Below, one piece after another: positions 6,982 through 13,512 of a stretch of 15,064 nucleotides of DNA. The position numbers and the translations under genes were made by a program. Position 1 is the stretch's first letter. Every line of letters starts with the position of its first letter. The notes below the pieces were generated by a model. It was not told the origin of the DNA. It was given only the letters and a program-made list of their open reading frames with translations, and made no database searches. Source of the DNA: Acidimicrobiia bacterium (GTDB taxonomy: Bacteria > Actinomycetota > Acidimicrobiia > UBA5794 > JAOTWH01); assembly GCA_029863035.1 (NCBI GenBank), contig JAOTWH010000034.1:1-15064 (forward strand), written 5' to 3'.

Positions 6982-7102
6982 CCCCTCCCGCTTGCGGGAG
7001 GGGTAAGGGGAGGGTGTCAACCCGTCCGGAGGGTCCCCCGCGTCCTGCATCCTCGGTAGCGGTCGCCACCCCCACCCTGCCTCCCCCGCTGCGCGGGGGA
7101 GG
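6982..7102. repeat. Compound inverted-hairpin repeat (BIME/REP-like), copy 2, in the convergent junction before sdhB
   Basis: This is a 121-bp compact version of the element at 1840-2094. The left hairpin (6982-6991 / 6994-7003, loop TT) and its G-rich tail to 7022 are near-identical to copy 1. The right hairpin (7080-7089 / 7093-7102, loop TGC) is inverted, with its C-rich tract and ATGCAG-type tail (complement of 7041-7079). The reverse complement of 7041-7069 matches copy 1 positions 1871-1899 at 23 of 29 bases. It begins 2 nt after the aldolase stop, and sdhB, converging, ends 80 nt beyond it. A short imperfect hairpin (TCCCG 7156-7160 / CGGGA 7166-7170) lies between the element and the sdhB stop. 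Proposed roles are termination, 3'-end stabilisation or a mobile remnant; no function is shown. Confidence 0.85.
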
Positions 7103-7182
7103 AGAAGAATCGACGGGCCGCTCATACGCCACGTGTTGCACGGATCGTCGGCTTCTCCCGAAAAGCGGGAACACCAGCGGGT

Positions 7183-7944
7183 CTACCGCTGACCCATCAG
7201 GCTTCGGTTCTTGAACTTGGCCAGCATGTAGTCGCGATTCATCAGGGCGATGAAGTCGATCGAGATCTTCTTGGGACACGCCGCCTCGCACTCGCCGTGG
7301 TTGGTGCAAGAACCGAAGAACTCCTCCATGGTGTCGACCATGGTTTCGACTCGGGTCCACCGCTCCGGCTGGCCCTGAGGCAGCAGGTTGAGGTGAGCGA
7401 TCTTGGCCGAAGTGAACAACTGGGCGGCCGAGTTGGGGCACGCCGCTACGCACGCCCCGCAGCCGATGCAGGCGGCCGCATCCATTGCGCTCTCGGCGGC
7501 CGGGTATGGCACCGGAATGAGATTGGCCTCAGGCGCCGAACCGGTGGCGATGCTTATGAAGCCGCCAGCCGAAACGATGGCATCGAAAGCCGAGCGATCT
7601 ACTACCAGGTCTTTGATCACAGGGAAGGCAGTGGCGCGCCACGGCTCAACAACGATTGTGTCGCCATCGTTGAACTTGCGCATGTGCAGCTGACAGGTGG
7701 CGGTTCCTTGCTGGGGCCCATGGGCCTGGCCGTTGATCATCAGCCCGCACGATCCGCAGATGCCTTCGCGACAGTCGTGGTCGAAGGCGATCGGCTCTTC
7801 ACCATCGGTCGCCAGCCGCTCGTTGACGATGTCGAGCATCTCCAGAAATGACATGTCGGGAGAGATGTCCGGGACGTCATATACCGCGAGTGCTCCGGGG
7901 GAGGAGGGACCCTTCTGGCGCCAAACGCGAAGCGAGATCCTCAC
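7183..7944 (-). CDS. sdhB: Succinate dehydrogenase iron-sulfur subunit
   Basis: SdhB carries electrons from the SdhA flavin to the membrane subunit through three iron-sulfur clusters at the cytoplasmic face. The 253-aa product has a ferredoxin-like [2Fe-2S] set, [10 protein letters not shown] with a later TCQ (Cys58, 63, 66, 84). A second set, [12 protein letters not shown] (Cys159, 162, 165, 169), and a third, [12 protein letters not shown] (Cys213, 219, 223), fit the [4Fe-4S] and [3Fe-4S] centres, with Cys169 and Cys223 each completing the other cluster in the usual arrangement. The sequence resembles the type found with single-polypeptide diheme SdhC rather than the E. coli type. The GTG start overlaps the sdhA stop (GTGA), with AGGAG 6 nt upstream inside sdhA, so translation is coupled. 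Fumarate reductase is the alternative; direction cannot be read from sequence. Confidence 0.94.
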   Translation of the reverse strand: MRISLRVWRQKGPSSPGALAVYDVPDISPDMSFLEMLDIVNERLATDGEEPIAFDHDCREGICGSCGLMINGQAHGPQQGTATCQLHMRKFNDGDTIVVEPWRATAFPVIKDLVVDRSAFDAIVSAGGFISIATGSAPEANLIPVPYPAAESAMDAAACIGCGACVAACPNSAAQLFTSAKIAHLNLLPQGQPERWTRVETMVDTMEEFFGSCTNHGECEAACPKKISIDFIALMNRDYMLAKFKNRSLMGQR

Positions 7945-9848
7945 TTGTAGCTCCTCTGGGCCAGCTTGACGTTCTCGAAGCTGAGCGGCTCGGCGTGGCG
8001 GGTCGGCTCTTCTCCGTACTCCCAGGCCGAGACGAACGCGAACTCGGCGTCGCGCCGCACCGCCTCGCCCTCCTCCGTTTGATGTTCGACCCGGAAGTGG
8101 CCACCACACGACTCTTCGCGGTCCAGGGCGTCGCGGCACATCAGTTCTGCCAATTCGAAGTAGTCGGCCACCCGCCCGGCATTCTCCAGGGACTGGTTGA
8201 GGCTGTCTTCCTCACCAAGGACGCGGAGGTCCGATTCGAATTCGGCACGAAGAGCTGGTATCTCCGACAGTGCCTTCTCCAGGCCCTCGGCCGATCTCGA
8301 CATTCCGCAGTGCTCGATCATGATCTTGCCGAGCTCGCGATGGAACCAATCTGCCGATCTGGTTCCGTTGATCGACAACAGCCGCTCCACATCTCCTGCC
8401 ACTCCCGCCTCGGCATCTGCGAATGCCGGATGGTCGGTGGCAAGTGCCTCGGTGTTTAGGTAATCGGCCAGGTAGTCGCCGATCGTGTATGGCAAGACGA
8501 AGTAGCCATCAGCCAAACCCTGCATGAGAGCCGAGGCACCTAGCCGGTTGGCGCCGTGGTCCGAGAAGTTCGCTTCACCGATCGCGTACAGTCCTGGGAC
8601 AGTGGTCATGAGGTTGTAGTCGACCCACAGCCCGCCCATCGTGTAGTGAGGGGCCGGATAGATGCGCATCGGCAACTGGTACGGGTTCTCGTCGGTGATG
8701 CGCTCGTACATCTCGAAAAGGTTCCCGTAGCGAGACTCGATGGTGTCGGCTCCGAGCCGTCCGATAGCGTCGCGGAAGTCGAGGTAAACGCCGTTGTGGA
8801 GCGGTCCCACACCAAGTTCTTGATCCATCATCCGCTGCGCGGCGCGAGAGGCGACATCGCGCGGAACCAGATTGCCGAACGATGGATAGATGCGCTCCAG
8901 GTAGTAGTCGCGCTCCTCCTCGGGGATCTCGTTGGCCGGTCGCTTATCGCCAGACTTCTTGGGCACCCAGATGCGCCCGTCGTTGCGCAGCGATTCCGAC
9001 ATCAATGTCAGCTTCGATTGGAACTCGTCGGACGCCGGGATACAGGTGGGGTGGATCTGGGTGAAGCATGGGTTGGCGAAAGCTGCACCCTTTTTGTGGG
9101 CGCGCCATATGGCGGTGGCGTTGGACTTCTTGGCCATGGTGGAGAGGTAGAAGACGTTCGAATACCCGCCCGTTGCCAGCACCACGGCGTGGCCGGAGAA
9201 AGACTGCACCTCGCCGCTGATCAGGTTGCGGGCCACCACACCCACTGCACGCCCATCGACAACCACCACGTCGAGCACTTCGGTCTGGGTGTGGAGGTCG
9301 ATGGTGCCGAGCCCGACTTGGCGCATCATGGACTGGTAGGCGCCAAGTAGTAGCTGTTGGCCGGTCTGGCCTCTGGCGTAGAAGGTGCGCGCCACCTGCA
9401 CGCCGCCGAACGAACGGTTGTCTAGCAGTCCTCCGTACTCACGAGCGAAGGGAACGCCCTGCGCAACGCACTGATCAATGATCTCCACCGAGGCCTCGGC
9501 CAGTCGGTAGACGTTGGCCTCACGGCTGCGGTAGTCGCCGCCCTTGACGGTGTCATAGAAGAGGCGGTGGATGGAGTCACCGTCGTTCTGATAGTTCTTC
9601 GCTGCGTTGATGCCGCCCTGGGCGGCGATCGAGTGTGCCCGTCGTGGTGAGTCGTGATAGGTCAGCGCGGTCACCTGATATCCAGCCTCGGCCATGGTGG
9701 CTGCTGCCGAGGCTCCGGCAAGGCCGGTGCCCACCACGATCACCTTGAACTGTCGCTTGTTGGTCGGCGCCACCAACTTCATGTTGAAGCGATGAGTGTT
9801 CCACTTGTCCGCGATCGGTCCGTCGGGGACTTTGGCGTTGAACTGCAT
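7941..9848 (-). CDS. sdhA: Succinate dehydrogenase flavoprotein subunit
   Basis: SdhA oxidises succinate to fumarate using covalently bound FAD. The chosen ATG at 9848 gives 635 aa, in the range of the actinobacterial/Bacteroidetes-type enzymes. The FAD-binding motif [15 protein letters not shown] spans 36-50. [13 protein letters not shown] includes His72, the expected flavin-attachment residue. HPTCIP (266-271) and PRDVASRA (329-336) supply catalytic His and Arg residues, and [12 protein letters not shown] plus [10 protein letters not shown] lie in the FAD/substrate region of the C-terminal half. The frame stays open to 10574, but that extension is antisense-like sequence through sdhC. The start is fixed by the TAATG overlap with the sdhC stop, preceded by GGGGGTGAT. 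As the middle gene of sdhC-sdhA-sdhB, its expression depends on the promoter upstream of sdhC. Confidence 0.95.
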   Translation of the reverse strand: MQFNAKVPDGPIADKWNTHRFNMKLVAPTNKRQFKVIVVGTGLAGASAAATMAEAGYQVTALTYHDSPRRAHSIAAQGGINAAKNYQNDGDSIHRLFYDTVKGGDYRSREANVYRLAEASVEIIDQCVAQGVPFAREYGGLLDNRSFGGVQVARTFYARGQTGQQLLLGAYQSMMRQVGLGTIDLHTQTEVLDVVVVDGRAVGVVARNLISGEVQSFSGHAVVLATGGYSNVFYLSTMAKKSNATAIWRAHKKGAAFANPCFTQIHPTCIPASDEFQSKLTLMSESLRNDGRIWVPKKSGDKRPANEIPEEERDYYLERIYPSFGNLVPRDVASRAAQRMMDQELGVGPLHNGVYLDFRDAIGRLGADTIESRYGNLFEMYERITDENPYQLPMRIYPAPHYTMGGLWVDYNLMTTVPGLYAIGEANFSDHGANRLGASALMQGLADGYFVLPYTIGDYLADYLNTEALATDHPAFADAEAGVAGDVERLLSINGTRSADWFHRELGKIMIEHCGMSRSAEGLEKALSEIPALRAEFESDLRVLGEEDSLNQSLENAGRVADYFELAELMCRDALDREESCGGHFRVEHQTEEGEAVRRDAEFAFVSAWEYGEEPTRHAEPLSFENVKLAQRSYK

Positions 9849-10561
9849 TATGAGATCACCCCCGCCTGCACCATGATCGGAAACGAAAGGTTGCCAACCG
9901 TGATGGCAGCTGTGGTGCCTAGGGCCAGCATCCTGCGCAGCTGGTTGAACCGAGGATTGGCAACCCCCATCGTTCGGAACAGGCTCCACATGCCGTGATA
10001 GATATGGAGCCCCAGCGCCAGGTTGGCGACGATGTAGAGGGCCGCCACCGGCACTCGCTCGAAGCTGACCACCAGGTTGGAGTAGACGTCGCCGCGAACG
10101 AAGTCTGGGTTGGCGTTGCCCCATGTGAGGTCGGCGAGGTGAAAAAGCACGAAGGCTGCAACGATGATGCCGCTCCACAACATGGTGCGCGAGGCGTACG
10201 TCACGTAGTGATAGTCGGGGCGGTGTTGATAGCGCTCGCCCCGCTTGTTGCGGTTCTCCAACGAGATCAAGACAGCGGCGATGATGTGAATGGCGAAGGC
10301 GGCGGCCAGTCCGAACCGCACCGCCCACAGAACATGGGTGCGAGGGGCCAAGTGCCCGCCAAGGTCGCGTAGCGCTTCGCCGTAATCGTTGATCTGTTCG
10401 GGACCGAAGTAGATCTTCAGATTTCCCAACAAGTGGGAGACGATGAACCCGAGCAGCGCGATGCCGCTGAGAGCCATCGCCCATTTCTTGCCGACCGAAG
10501 ATCGCATGGACGACAAGAACCACAAGCGGCTGGAGCGGGGAGTGGTGCGGGTGGCGGTCAC
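9848..10561 (-). CDS. sdhC: Succinate dehydrogenase cytochrome b subunit, single-polypeptide diheme type
   Basis: This membrane anchor takes electrons from SdhB and reduces quinone. The protein (237 aa from the GTG at 10561) shows five hydrophobic helices, near residues 28-50, 78-101, 126-145, 168-188 and 212-232. Histidines at expected heme positions are His43 (VSHLLGN), His92 (AIHII), His141 (FHLAD) and His186/His189 (LHIYHG), consistent with two b hemes as in the B. subtilis-type subunit. No sdhD exists here, as expected for this type. The GTG start is preceded by a G-rich stretch (GGGGGA) at suitable spacing. Met at 10507 (MRSSVGKK, where similarity to relatives is strongest) is an alternative. 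A longer frame to 10678 would run into the divergent promoter region. The promoter presumably lies in 10562-10710, shared with whiB. Confidence 0.9.
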   Translation of the reverse strand: MTATRTTPRSSRLWFLSSMRSSVGKKWAMALSGIALLGFIVSHLLGNLKIYFGPEQINDYGEALRDLGGHLAPRTHVLWAVRFGLAAAFAIHIIAAVLISLENRNKRGERYQHRPDYHYVTYASRTMLWSGIIVAAFVLFHLADLTWGNANPDFVRGDVYSNLVVSFERVPVAALYIVANLALGLHIYHGMWSLFRTMGVANPRFNQLRRMLALGTTAAITVGNLSFPIMVQAGVIS

Positions 10562-10688
10562 GGTGTCCCCCCAAGATACGAAGCTTGTGGCAGCTCCGGG
10601 TCCCACTTGTGCGTCATATGTGCCATTATGGACGCGCGTCGGTGCCAGGCGAAGTTGAGTCGAGTTGACAGGGACCACCTTCCACCCA

Positions 10689-10708
10689 TAAGTTACACTC
10701 TCGTAATT
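10689..10708 (+). promoter_or_regulatory. Promoter-region box upstream of whiB, shared with hup
   Basis: This is the counterpart of the box at 5195-5214, with TTACAC and CGTAATT identical and only the 3 central bases, plus one near the left end, different. TACACT (10694-10699) resembles an actinobacterial -10 element and would start transcription near 10706, about 29 nt before the GTG. A consensus-like TTGACA at 10665-10670 is 23 nt away from it, too far, but it is 18 nt from TAAGTT (10689-10694), an alternative -10. The right part also contains the 8-bp palindrome GTAATTAC (10703-10710). Confidence 0.5.
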
Positions 10709-10734
10709 ACATGAGTGTCAAGAGGAGGACCCTC

Positions 10735-11022
10735 GTGCTCGAAAAGCTCATCGATGCCCTGGACACCGATCTCGACCTGTCATGGCAGGACCTTGCCAAC
10801 TGCCGAGGCGCTGACGCCGATCTCTTCTTCCCGGAACGTGGAGCCTCAACCCGCAGAGCGAAGACGATCTGTCGGGAATGCACCGTGCGCACCAGTTGCC
10901 TGGAGTTCGCCATCGTCAACAGCGAGAAGTTCGGAATCTGGGGGGGATTGTCCGAGCGGGAGCGTCGCAAGATCCGGCGCCAGCGCCAGATCGCTGCCCA
11001 GCGCTCCGCCAAAGCCAGCTAG
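10735..11022 (+). CDS. whiB: WhiB-family iron-sulfur transcriptional regulator (WhiB2/WhmD-like)
   Basis: WhiB-like proteins are found in actinobacteria (and their phages), bind a [4Fe-4S] cluster and usually act through the primary sigma factor. With the GTG start at 10735 the protein has 95 aa. Cluster ligands are Cys23, Cys46, Cys49 and Cys55 (spacing C-x22-C-x2-C-x5-C), followed by the turn GIWGG (67-71) and the basic tail ERERRKIRRQRQ. FFPERGASTRRAK before the second Cys and FGIWGGLSERERR resemble the WhiB2/WhmD branch, linked to cell division in mycobacteria and streptomycetes; the subfamily call is tentative. AGGAGG (10723-10728), 6 nt from the GTG, decides the start. The upstream ATG at 10711 has no ribosome-binding site and falls just after the putative transcription start. 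It diverges from sdhC. Confidence 0.93.
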   Translation: MLEKLIDALDTDLDLSWQDLANCRGADADLFFPERGASTRRAKTICRECTVRTSCLEFAIVNSEKFGIWGGLSERERRKIRRQRQIAAQRSAKAS

Positions 11023-11048
11023 CCAGCGTCGCCCGTCGACACCGCCCG

Positions 11049-11054
11049 TAGAGT
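11049..11054 (+). promoter_or_regulatory. Candidate -10 element for a leaderless transcript
   Basis: TAGAGT fits the actinobacterial TANNNT -10 pattern and ends 6 nt before the GTG at 11061. Transcription would start at or next to the start codon, giving a leaderless mRNA. No Shine-Dalgarno is present before that GTG. The same octamer GTAGAGTG recurs ahead of tatA at 12003-12010, though tatA has its own good ribosome-binding site. Confidence 0.45.
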
Positions 11055-11060
11055 GACGTC

Positions 11061-11969
11061 GTGTTAGTAGCAATCATCATCGCCGCCGTGGTGATCATCG
11101 GAGTGGTAGCGCTGCTGATCAGTTCTCGATCATCTTCGATTCGATCATCCGTTGGCGCCCAAGCCGCAACGAAACCATTTCGGCTGGCACCTCCGCTGGC
11201 CGAGTTCCACGTGAAGGGAGAAGAGGCGCTGGTGACTTTCGCGGTCCCTGTCCCCGAAGGCGAAACGGACAAGGTGCTCGCCAAGTTGCTGTCTCATGAG
11301 GCTGTTGAGGTGGTGCGGGAGAAGGCGCACGACTTACCGATCGATCAGGTGCGTCGCGTCATCGTTTTCGGCCAGCGTGCCGGCAGCACTGTCGAGGTGG
11401 GTCGGGTCGACCTTGACACCCCCGGTCAGCTGCCTCCACCCATGGCCCCTGAGGCGGCCCCTCACGCGTCGTCTGTTGGGTTCGATCCCTTGGCAGCCGT
11501 AGATGCGGCTCCTGCCGTTGCGCCCGGTGTGGCTCCGCCGGTGGCCGAGGGGGAGCTGGCCCCACTGGCTTCCGAGATCACTCTCACCGGCTCGACCGAG
11601 GCCGGGTTGCGAGCTCAGGGCTTCGATCCCGGTTCGCTAACCGCAGGAGAGCTCGGCATGGGGCTTCTGCGGCTGTCGGGCTACACCGTCAACCCTCGCG
11701 GGCCCGATTCCTACGCCGCCGTGAGGGCAGGCAAGGAGACATTCTTGCGAGTGGTCGATCACGAGCCAGGCGGTTATCCGGAGCTGGAGGAGAAGGAAAT
11801 CAACCAGTTCGTTGCCGACTTCGTGCAATCGGGAGCAGCCGCTGGTTTGTTGTTCACGGAGAAGTACTGCCCGTTCGGGGTCTACGAACGAGAGAAGCGT
11901 GAGCCGCGTATTCGTTTCGTTAGCCGAGAGCGTATTCAGGACTTCGTTAACGCGTTCAGCGTCACCTAA
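11061..11969 (+). CDS. Membrane-anchored protein with a possible degenerate Mrr/PD-(D/E)XK-like C-terminal domain
   Basis: I do not recognise a named family. The 302-aa protein starts with one transmembrane helix (residues 1-21) and a short Ser/Arg-rich stop-transfer segment, so the rest is probably cytoplasmic. A compact region (about 45-118) precedes a Pro/Ala-rich linker (about 120-168). The C-terminal part (about 180-300) begins AGELGMGLLRLSGYTV and ends GLLFTEKYCPFGVYEREKREPRIRFVSRERIQDFVNAF. This pattern of a helix ending in a GY turn, a strand, a helix, then a G-hydrophobic-FT strand and a final IRFVSRERI strand resembles Mrr-type restriction-endonuclease-like domains. The expected Q/ExK catalytic strand reads ETFLRVVDHE, so nuclease activity is doubtful. 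The GTG start has no ribosome-binding site, and leaderless translation is likely. It lies 38 nt after whiB. Confidence 0.7.
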   Translation: MLVAIIIAAVVIIGVVALLISSRSSSIRSSVGAQAATKPFRLAPPLAEFHVKGEEALVTFAVPVPEGETDKVLAKLLSHEAVEVVREKAHDLPIDQVRRVIVFGQRAGSTVEVGRVDLDTPGQLPPPMAPEAAPHASSVGFDPLAAVDAAPAVAPGVAPPVAEGELAPLASEITLTGSTEAGLRAQGFDPGSLTAGELGMGLLRLSGYTVNPRGPDSYAAVRAGKETFLRVVDHEPGGYPELEEKEINQFVADFVQSGAAAGLLFTEKYCPFGVYEREKREPRIRFVSRERIQDFVNAFSVT

Positions 11970-12027
11970 CGGGCCCGTGTCTAGCCCTTTACCGAGGGGC
12001 AGGTAGAGTGGCAGAGAAAGGAGCCGT

Positions 12028-12213
12028 ATGTTTGCAGTAAGCGTTGGTCCCGGCGAGATCGCACTGATAGTCCTCGTGGTGATCTTGTTGTTCGGCGCCA
12101 CCAAACTGCCGCAGCTGGCCCGGTCTCTGGGGGCCTCGGCCAAAGAGTTCCGCAAGGGCATCGATGAAGGCATCGAAGAGGAACCGGCCGACGAAAACTC
12201 CGAGACTTCTTAG
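12028..12213 (+). CDS. tatA: Sec-independent protein translocase subunit TatA
   Basis: TatA oligomerises to form the pore-like part of the twin-arginine translocase, which exports folded proteins. The 61-aa product has the family layout: a short N-terminus with the polar Glu before the helix (GPGEIALIVLVVILLFG), the FGATKLPQLARSLG hinge and amphipathic helix, then an acidic tail (FRKGIDEGIEEEPADENSE). The Phe-Gly at the helix end is the conserved TatA/E signature. The small size fits TatA rather than TatB. AAAGGAG just upstream (12016-12022) supports the ATG. It lies 58 nt after the previous gene and 40 nt before an ECF sigma gene. In mycobacteria sigE, rseA, htrA and tatB form a similar cluster, so the association of Tat with an envelope-stress sigma module is a known theme. 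tatC is not in the window. Confidence 0.93.
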   Translation: MFAVSVGPGEIALIVLVVILLFGATKLPQLARSLGASAKEFRKGIDEGIEEEPADENSETS

Positions 12214-12253
12214 GGAACCCTTCTCCTCCTCTCTGTCGTTTAGGTGGTGGTGA

Positions 12254-12754
12254 ATGCCTAACGACTCTGTCCCCACATGGGAGGAGGTGGCGCGCCGAGA
12301 TGGCCGCAAGATATATAACTTCGCATACCGGCTCGCTGGGAACCCAGCCGACGCCTCAGACCTTGCTCAAGAGGTCCTTCTCCGGGTACGGAAAGGTCTT
12401 CCCAATTACACGCCGGGGTCTTTCGACGGATGGCTGTGGCGCATCACCCGCAACGCCTTCCTTGACTCGGTTCGCTATCGGCAACGCCGACCTACCACAC
12501 CGCTACCCGACGATGATCGGGGGGTCGGAGCATCTGCCCCCGCTCCCGACGAGGTCCTTGGCGAGGTCCGCCTCTCCGAGGATATTCAGGCCGCACTGCT
12601 CGAACTTCCCTACGACTTCCGGGAGGCTGTCGTGATGTGCGACGTTGTTGGTCTCACCTACGAGGAGATCGCAGAAGCGATCGAAGCACCGGTGGGAACG
12701 GTCCGCAGCCGCATCCACCGCGGCCGCAAGATGTTGAGGGAGAAACTGTCGTGA
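12254..12754 (+). CDS. ECF-type RNA polymerase sigma factor
   Basis: This alternative sigma factor has only regions 2 and 4, as in the extracytoplasmic-function group. Region 2 spans about residues 15-78 (YNFAYRLAGNPADASDLAQE for core binding and the -10 recognition helix, then FDGWLWRITRNAFLDSVRYRQRR). After a Pro/Asp-rich linker, region 4 covers about 108-162, with the helix-turn-helix LTYEEIAEAIEAPVGTVRSRIHRGRKMLREKL that reads the -35 element. The 166-aa length is typical. The downstream gene overlaps by 4 nt and encodes a zinc-binding anti-sigma factor, so this sigma is probably held inactive until an envelope or redox signal. GGTGGTG serves as a weak ribosome-binding site before the ATG. 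The sequence resembles the SigE/RpoE-like branch, but I would not assign a specific name. Confidence 0.93.
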   Translation: MPNDSVPTWEEVARRDGRKIYNFAYRLAGNPADASDLAQEVLLRVRKGLPNYTPGSFDGWLWRITRNAFLDSVRYRQRRPTTPLPDDDRGVGASAPAPDEVLGEVRLSEDIQAALLELPYDFREAVVMCDVVGLTYEEIAEAIEAPVGTVRSRIHRGRKMLREKLS

Positions 12755-13476
12755 CCCACCTCGACGACCTCCTGTCCGCCCACCTCGATGGCGAACTCGA
12801 TTCCGATGAGGAAGCGCGGGTTCGTTCTCACCTCGACGCGTGCACCGATTGCCGCCAAGAGCTCAATGACATCACCAAGGCACGCAATCTGGTGCGGTCG
12901 CTACCCCTGATCGATCCGCCGCCTGGACTCTTGCCGGAGACCGCCGCCGGGCAACGCAAGCCTTCCTGGTTGGCCAACCCTGGCTGGGTGGGAGCGATGT
13001 CTGCGGCTGCGGTCGTGATCGTGGCTGTTGGAGGGTTCCTCGTTCTGCAGGACGACGGTGGGCCCGACTCGGCTGCGATGGCCACAGTGCCGCGCAGCAT
13101 CACGGGCGTGGCCGCGGCTATCCCGGCGGGAGACCCCGATATGACCGACCGAGAACGTCAGGCGGTGGTCGAGTCCACGGTCGACGACATGGGTATGGAC
13201 ATGTTCTCCGATCCGGTTGCACCAATGGGGTTCGTGCACCACGGAGATCCGATCGCGGTGCGAGCCGGGCTTTTCAACGAGGTAGTGGATAACGAAGAGG
13301 CCTCGCGAGGTCTCGAGCAGATGTACGAGGATGAATTGGTGTTCGGTCTTGGTTCAGGCCCGGTGGTGTTCTTCTGCGATCACAGCTGGTATCGACTCTG
13401 GACGCTCGGCGATGGAATCGACCCCATGGATGCCGCCATGGACCTCAAGGCTGGATTGGGCTGCCGCGGCCAGTAG
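12751..13476 (+). CDS. Transmembrane anti-sigma factor with zinc-binding (ZAS/zf-HC2) domain
   Basis: The product binds and inhibits the sigma factor encoded just upstream. From the GTG at 12751 it has 241 aa. The N-terminal cytoplasmic domain (about 1-50) carries the ZAS motif HLDACTDC (His27, Cys31, Cys34; H-x3-C-x2-C) with His11 upstream as a further candidate zinc ligand. Residues 79-99 (WVGAMSAAAVVIVAVGGFLVL) form one membrane helix, placing about 140 residues outside. That outer part is acidic and of no family I recognise; it has two Cys (209 and 238) that could pair. The GTG overlaps the sigma stop (GTGA), so the two are translationally coupled in fixed ratio. Release could be by regulated proteolysis, as for RseA, or by a redox change at the zinc site; sequence alone does not decide. 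Confidence 0.9.
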   Translation: MTHLDDLLSAHLDGELDSDEEARVRSHLDACTDCRQELNDITKARNLVRSLPLIDPPPGLLPETAAGQRKPSWLANPGWVGAMSAAAVVIVAVGGFLVLQDDGGPDSAAMATVPRSITGVAAAIPAGDPDMTDRERQAVVESTVDDMGMDMFSDPVAPMGFVHHGDPIAVRAGLFNEVVDNEEASRGLEQMYEDELVFGLGSGPVVFFCDHSWYRLWTLGDGIDPMDAAMDLKAGLGCRGQ

Positions 13477-13512
13477 CAGCCATGAATCGGTCAACCGACC
13501 GTGAGGCGGTAG

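Noticed and set aside
1840..7102. The two compound repeats as a CRISPR array or as ends of one transposon
   Set aside because: There are no regularly spaced repeat-spacer units and no cas genes. The DNA between the two copies is ordinary core genes with no transposase.
9849..10574. Upstream extension of sdhA by about 240 codons
   Set aside because: The extra part overlaps sdhC out of frame and has no FAD-protein similarity; the TAATG junction gives a clear start at 9848.
10665..10699. TTGACA at 10665 paired with TACACT at 10694 as a classic sigma-70 promoter
   Set aside because: The spacing is 23 nt, too long for a normal promoter; only the weaker TAAGTT would have acceptable spacing.
11969..11978. 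ACGGGCCCGT palindrome after the 11061 gene as a terminator
   Set aside because: The stem would be at most 4-5 bp without a proper loop or T-run, and tatA follows closely on the same strand.
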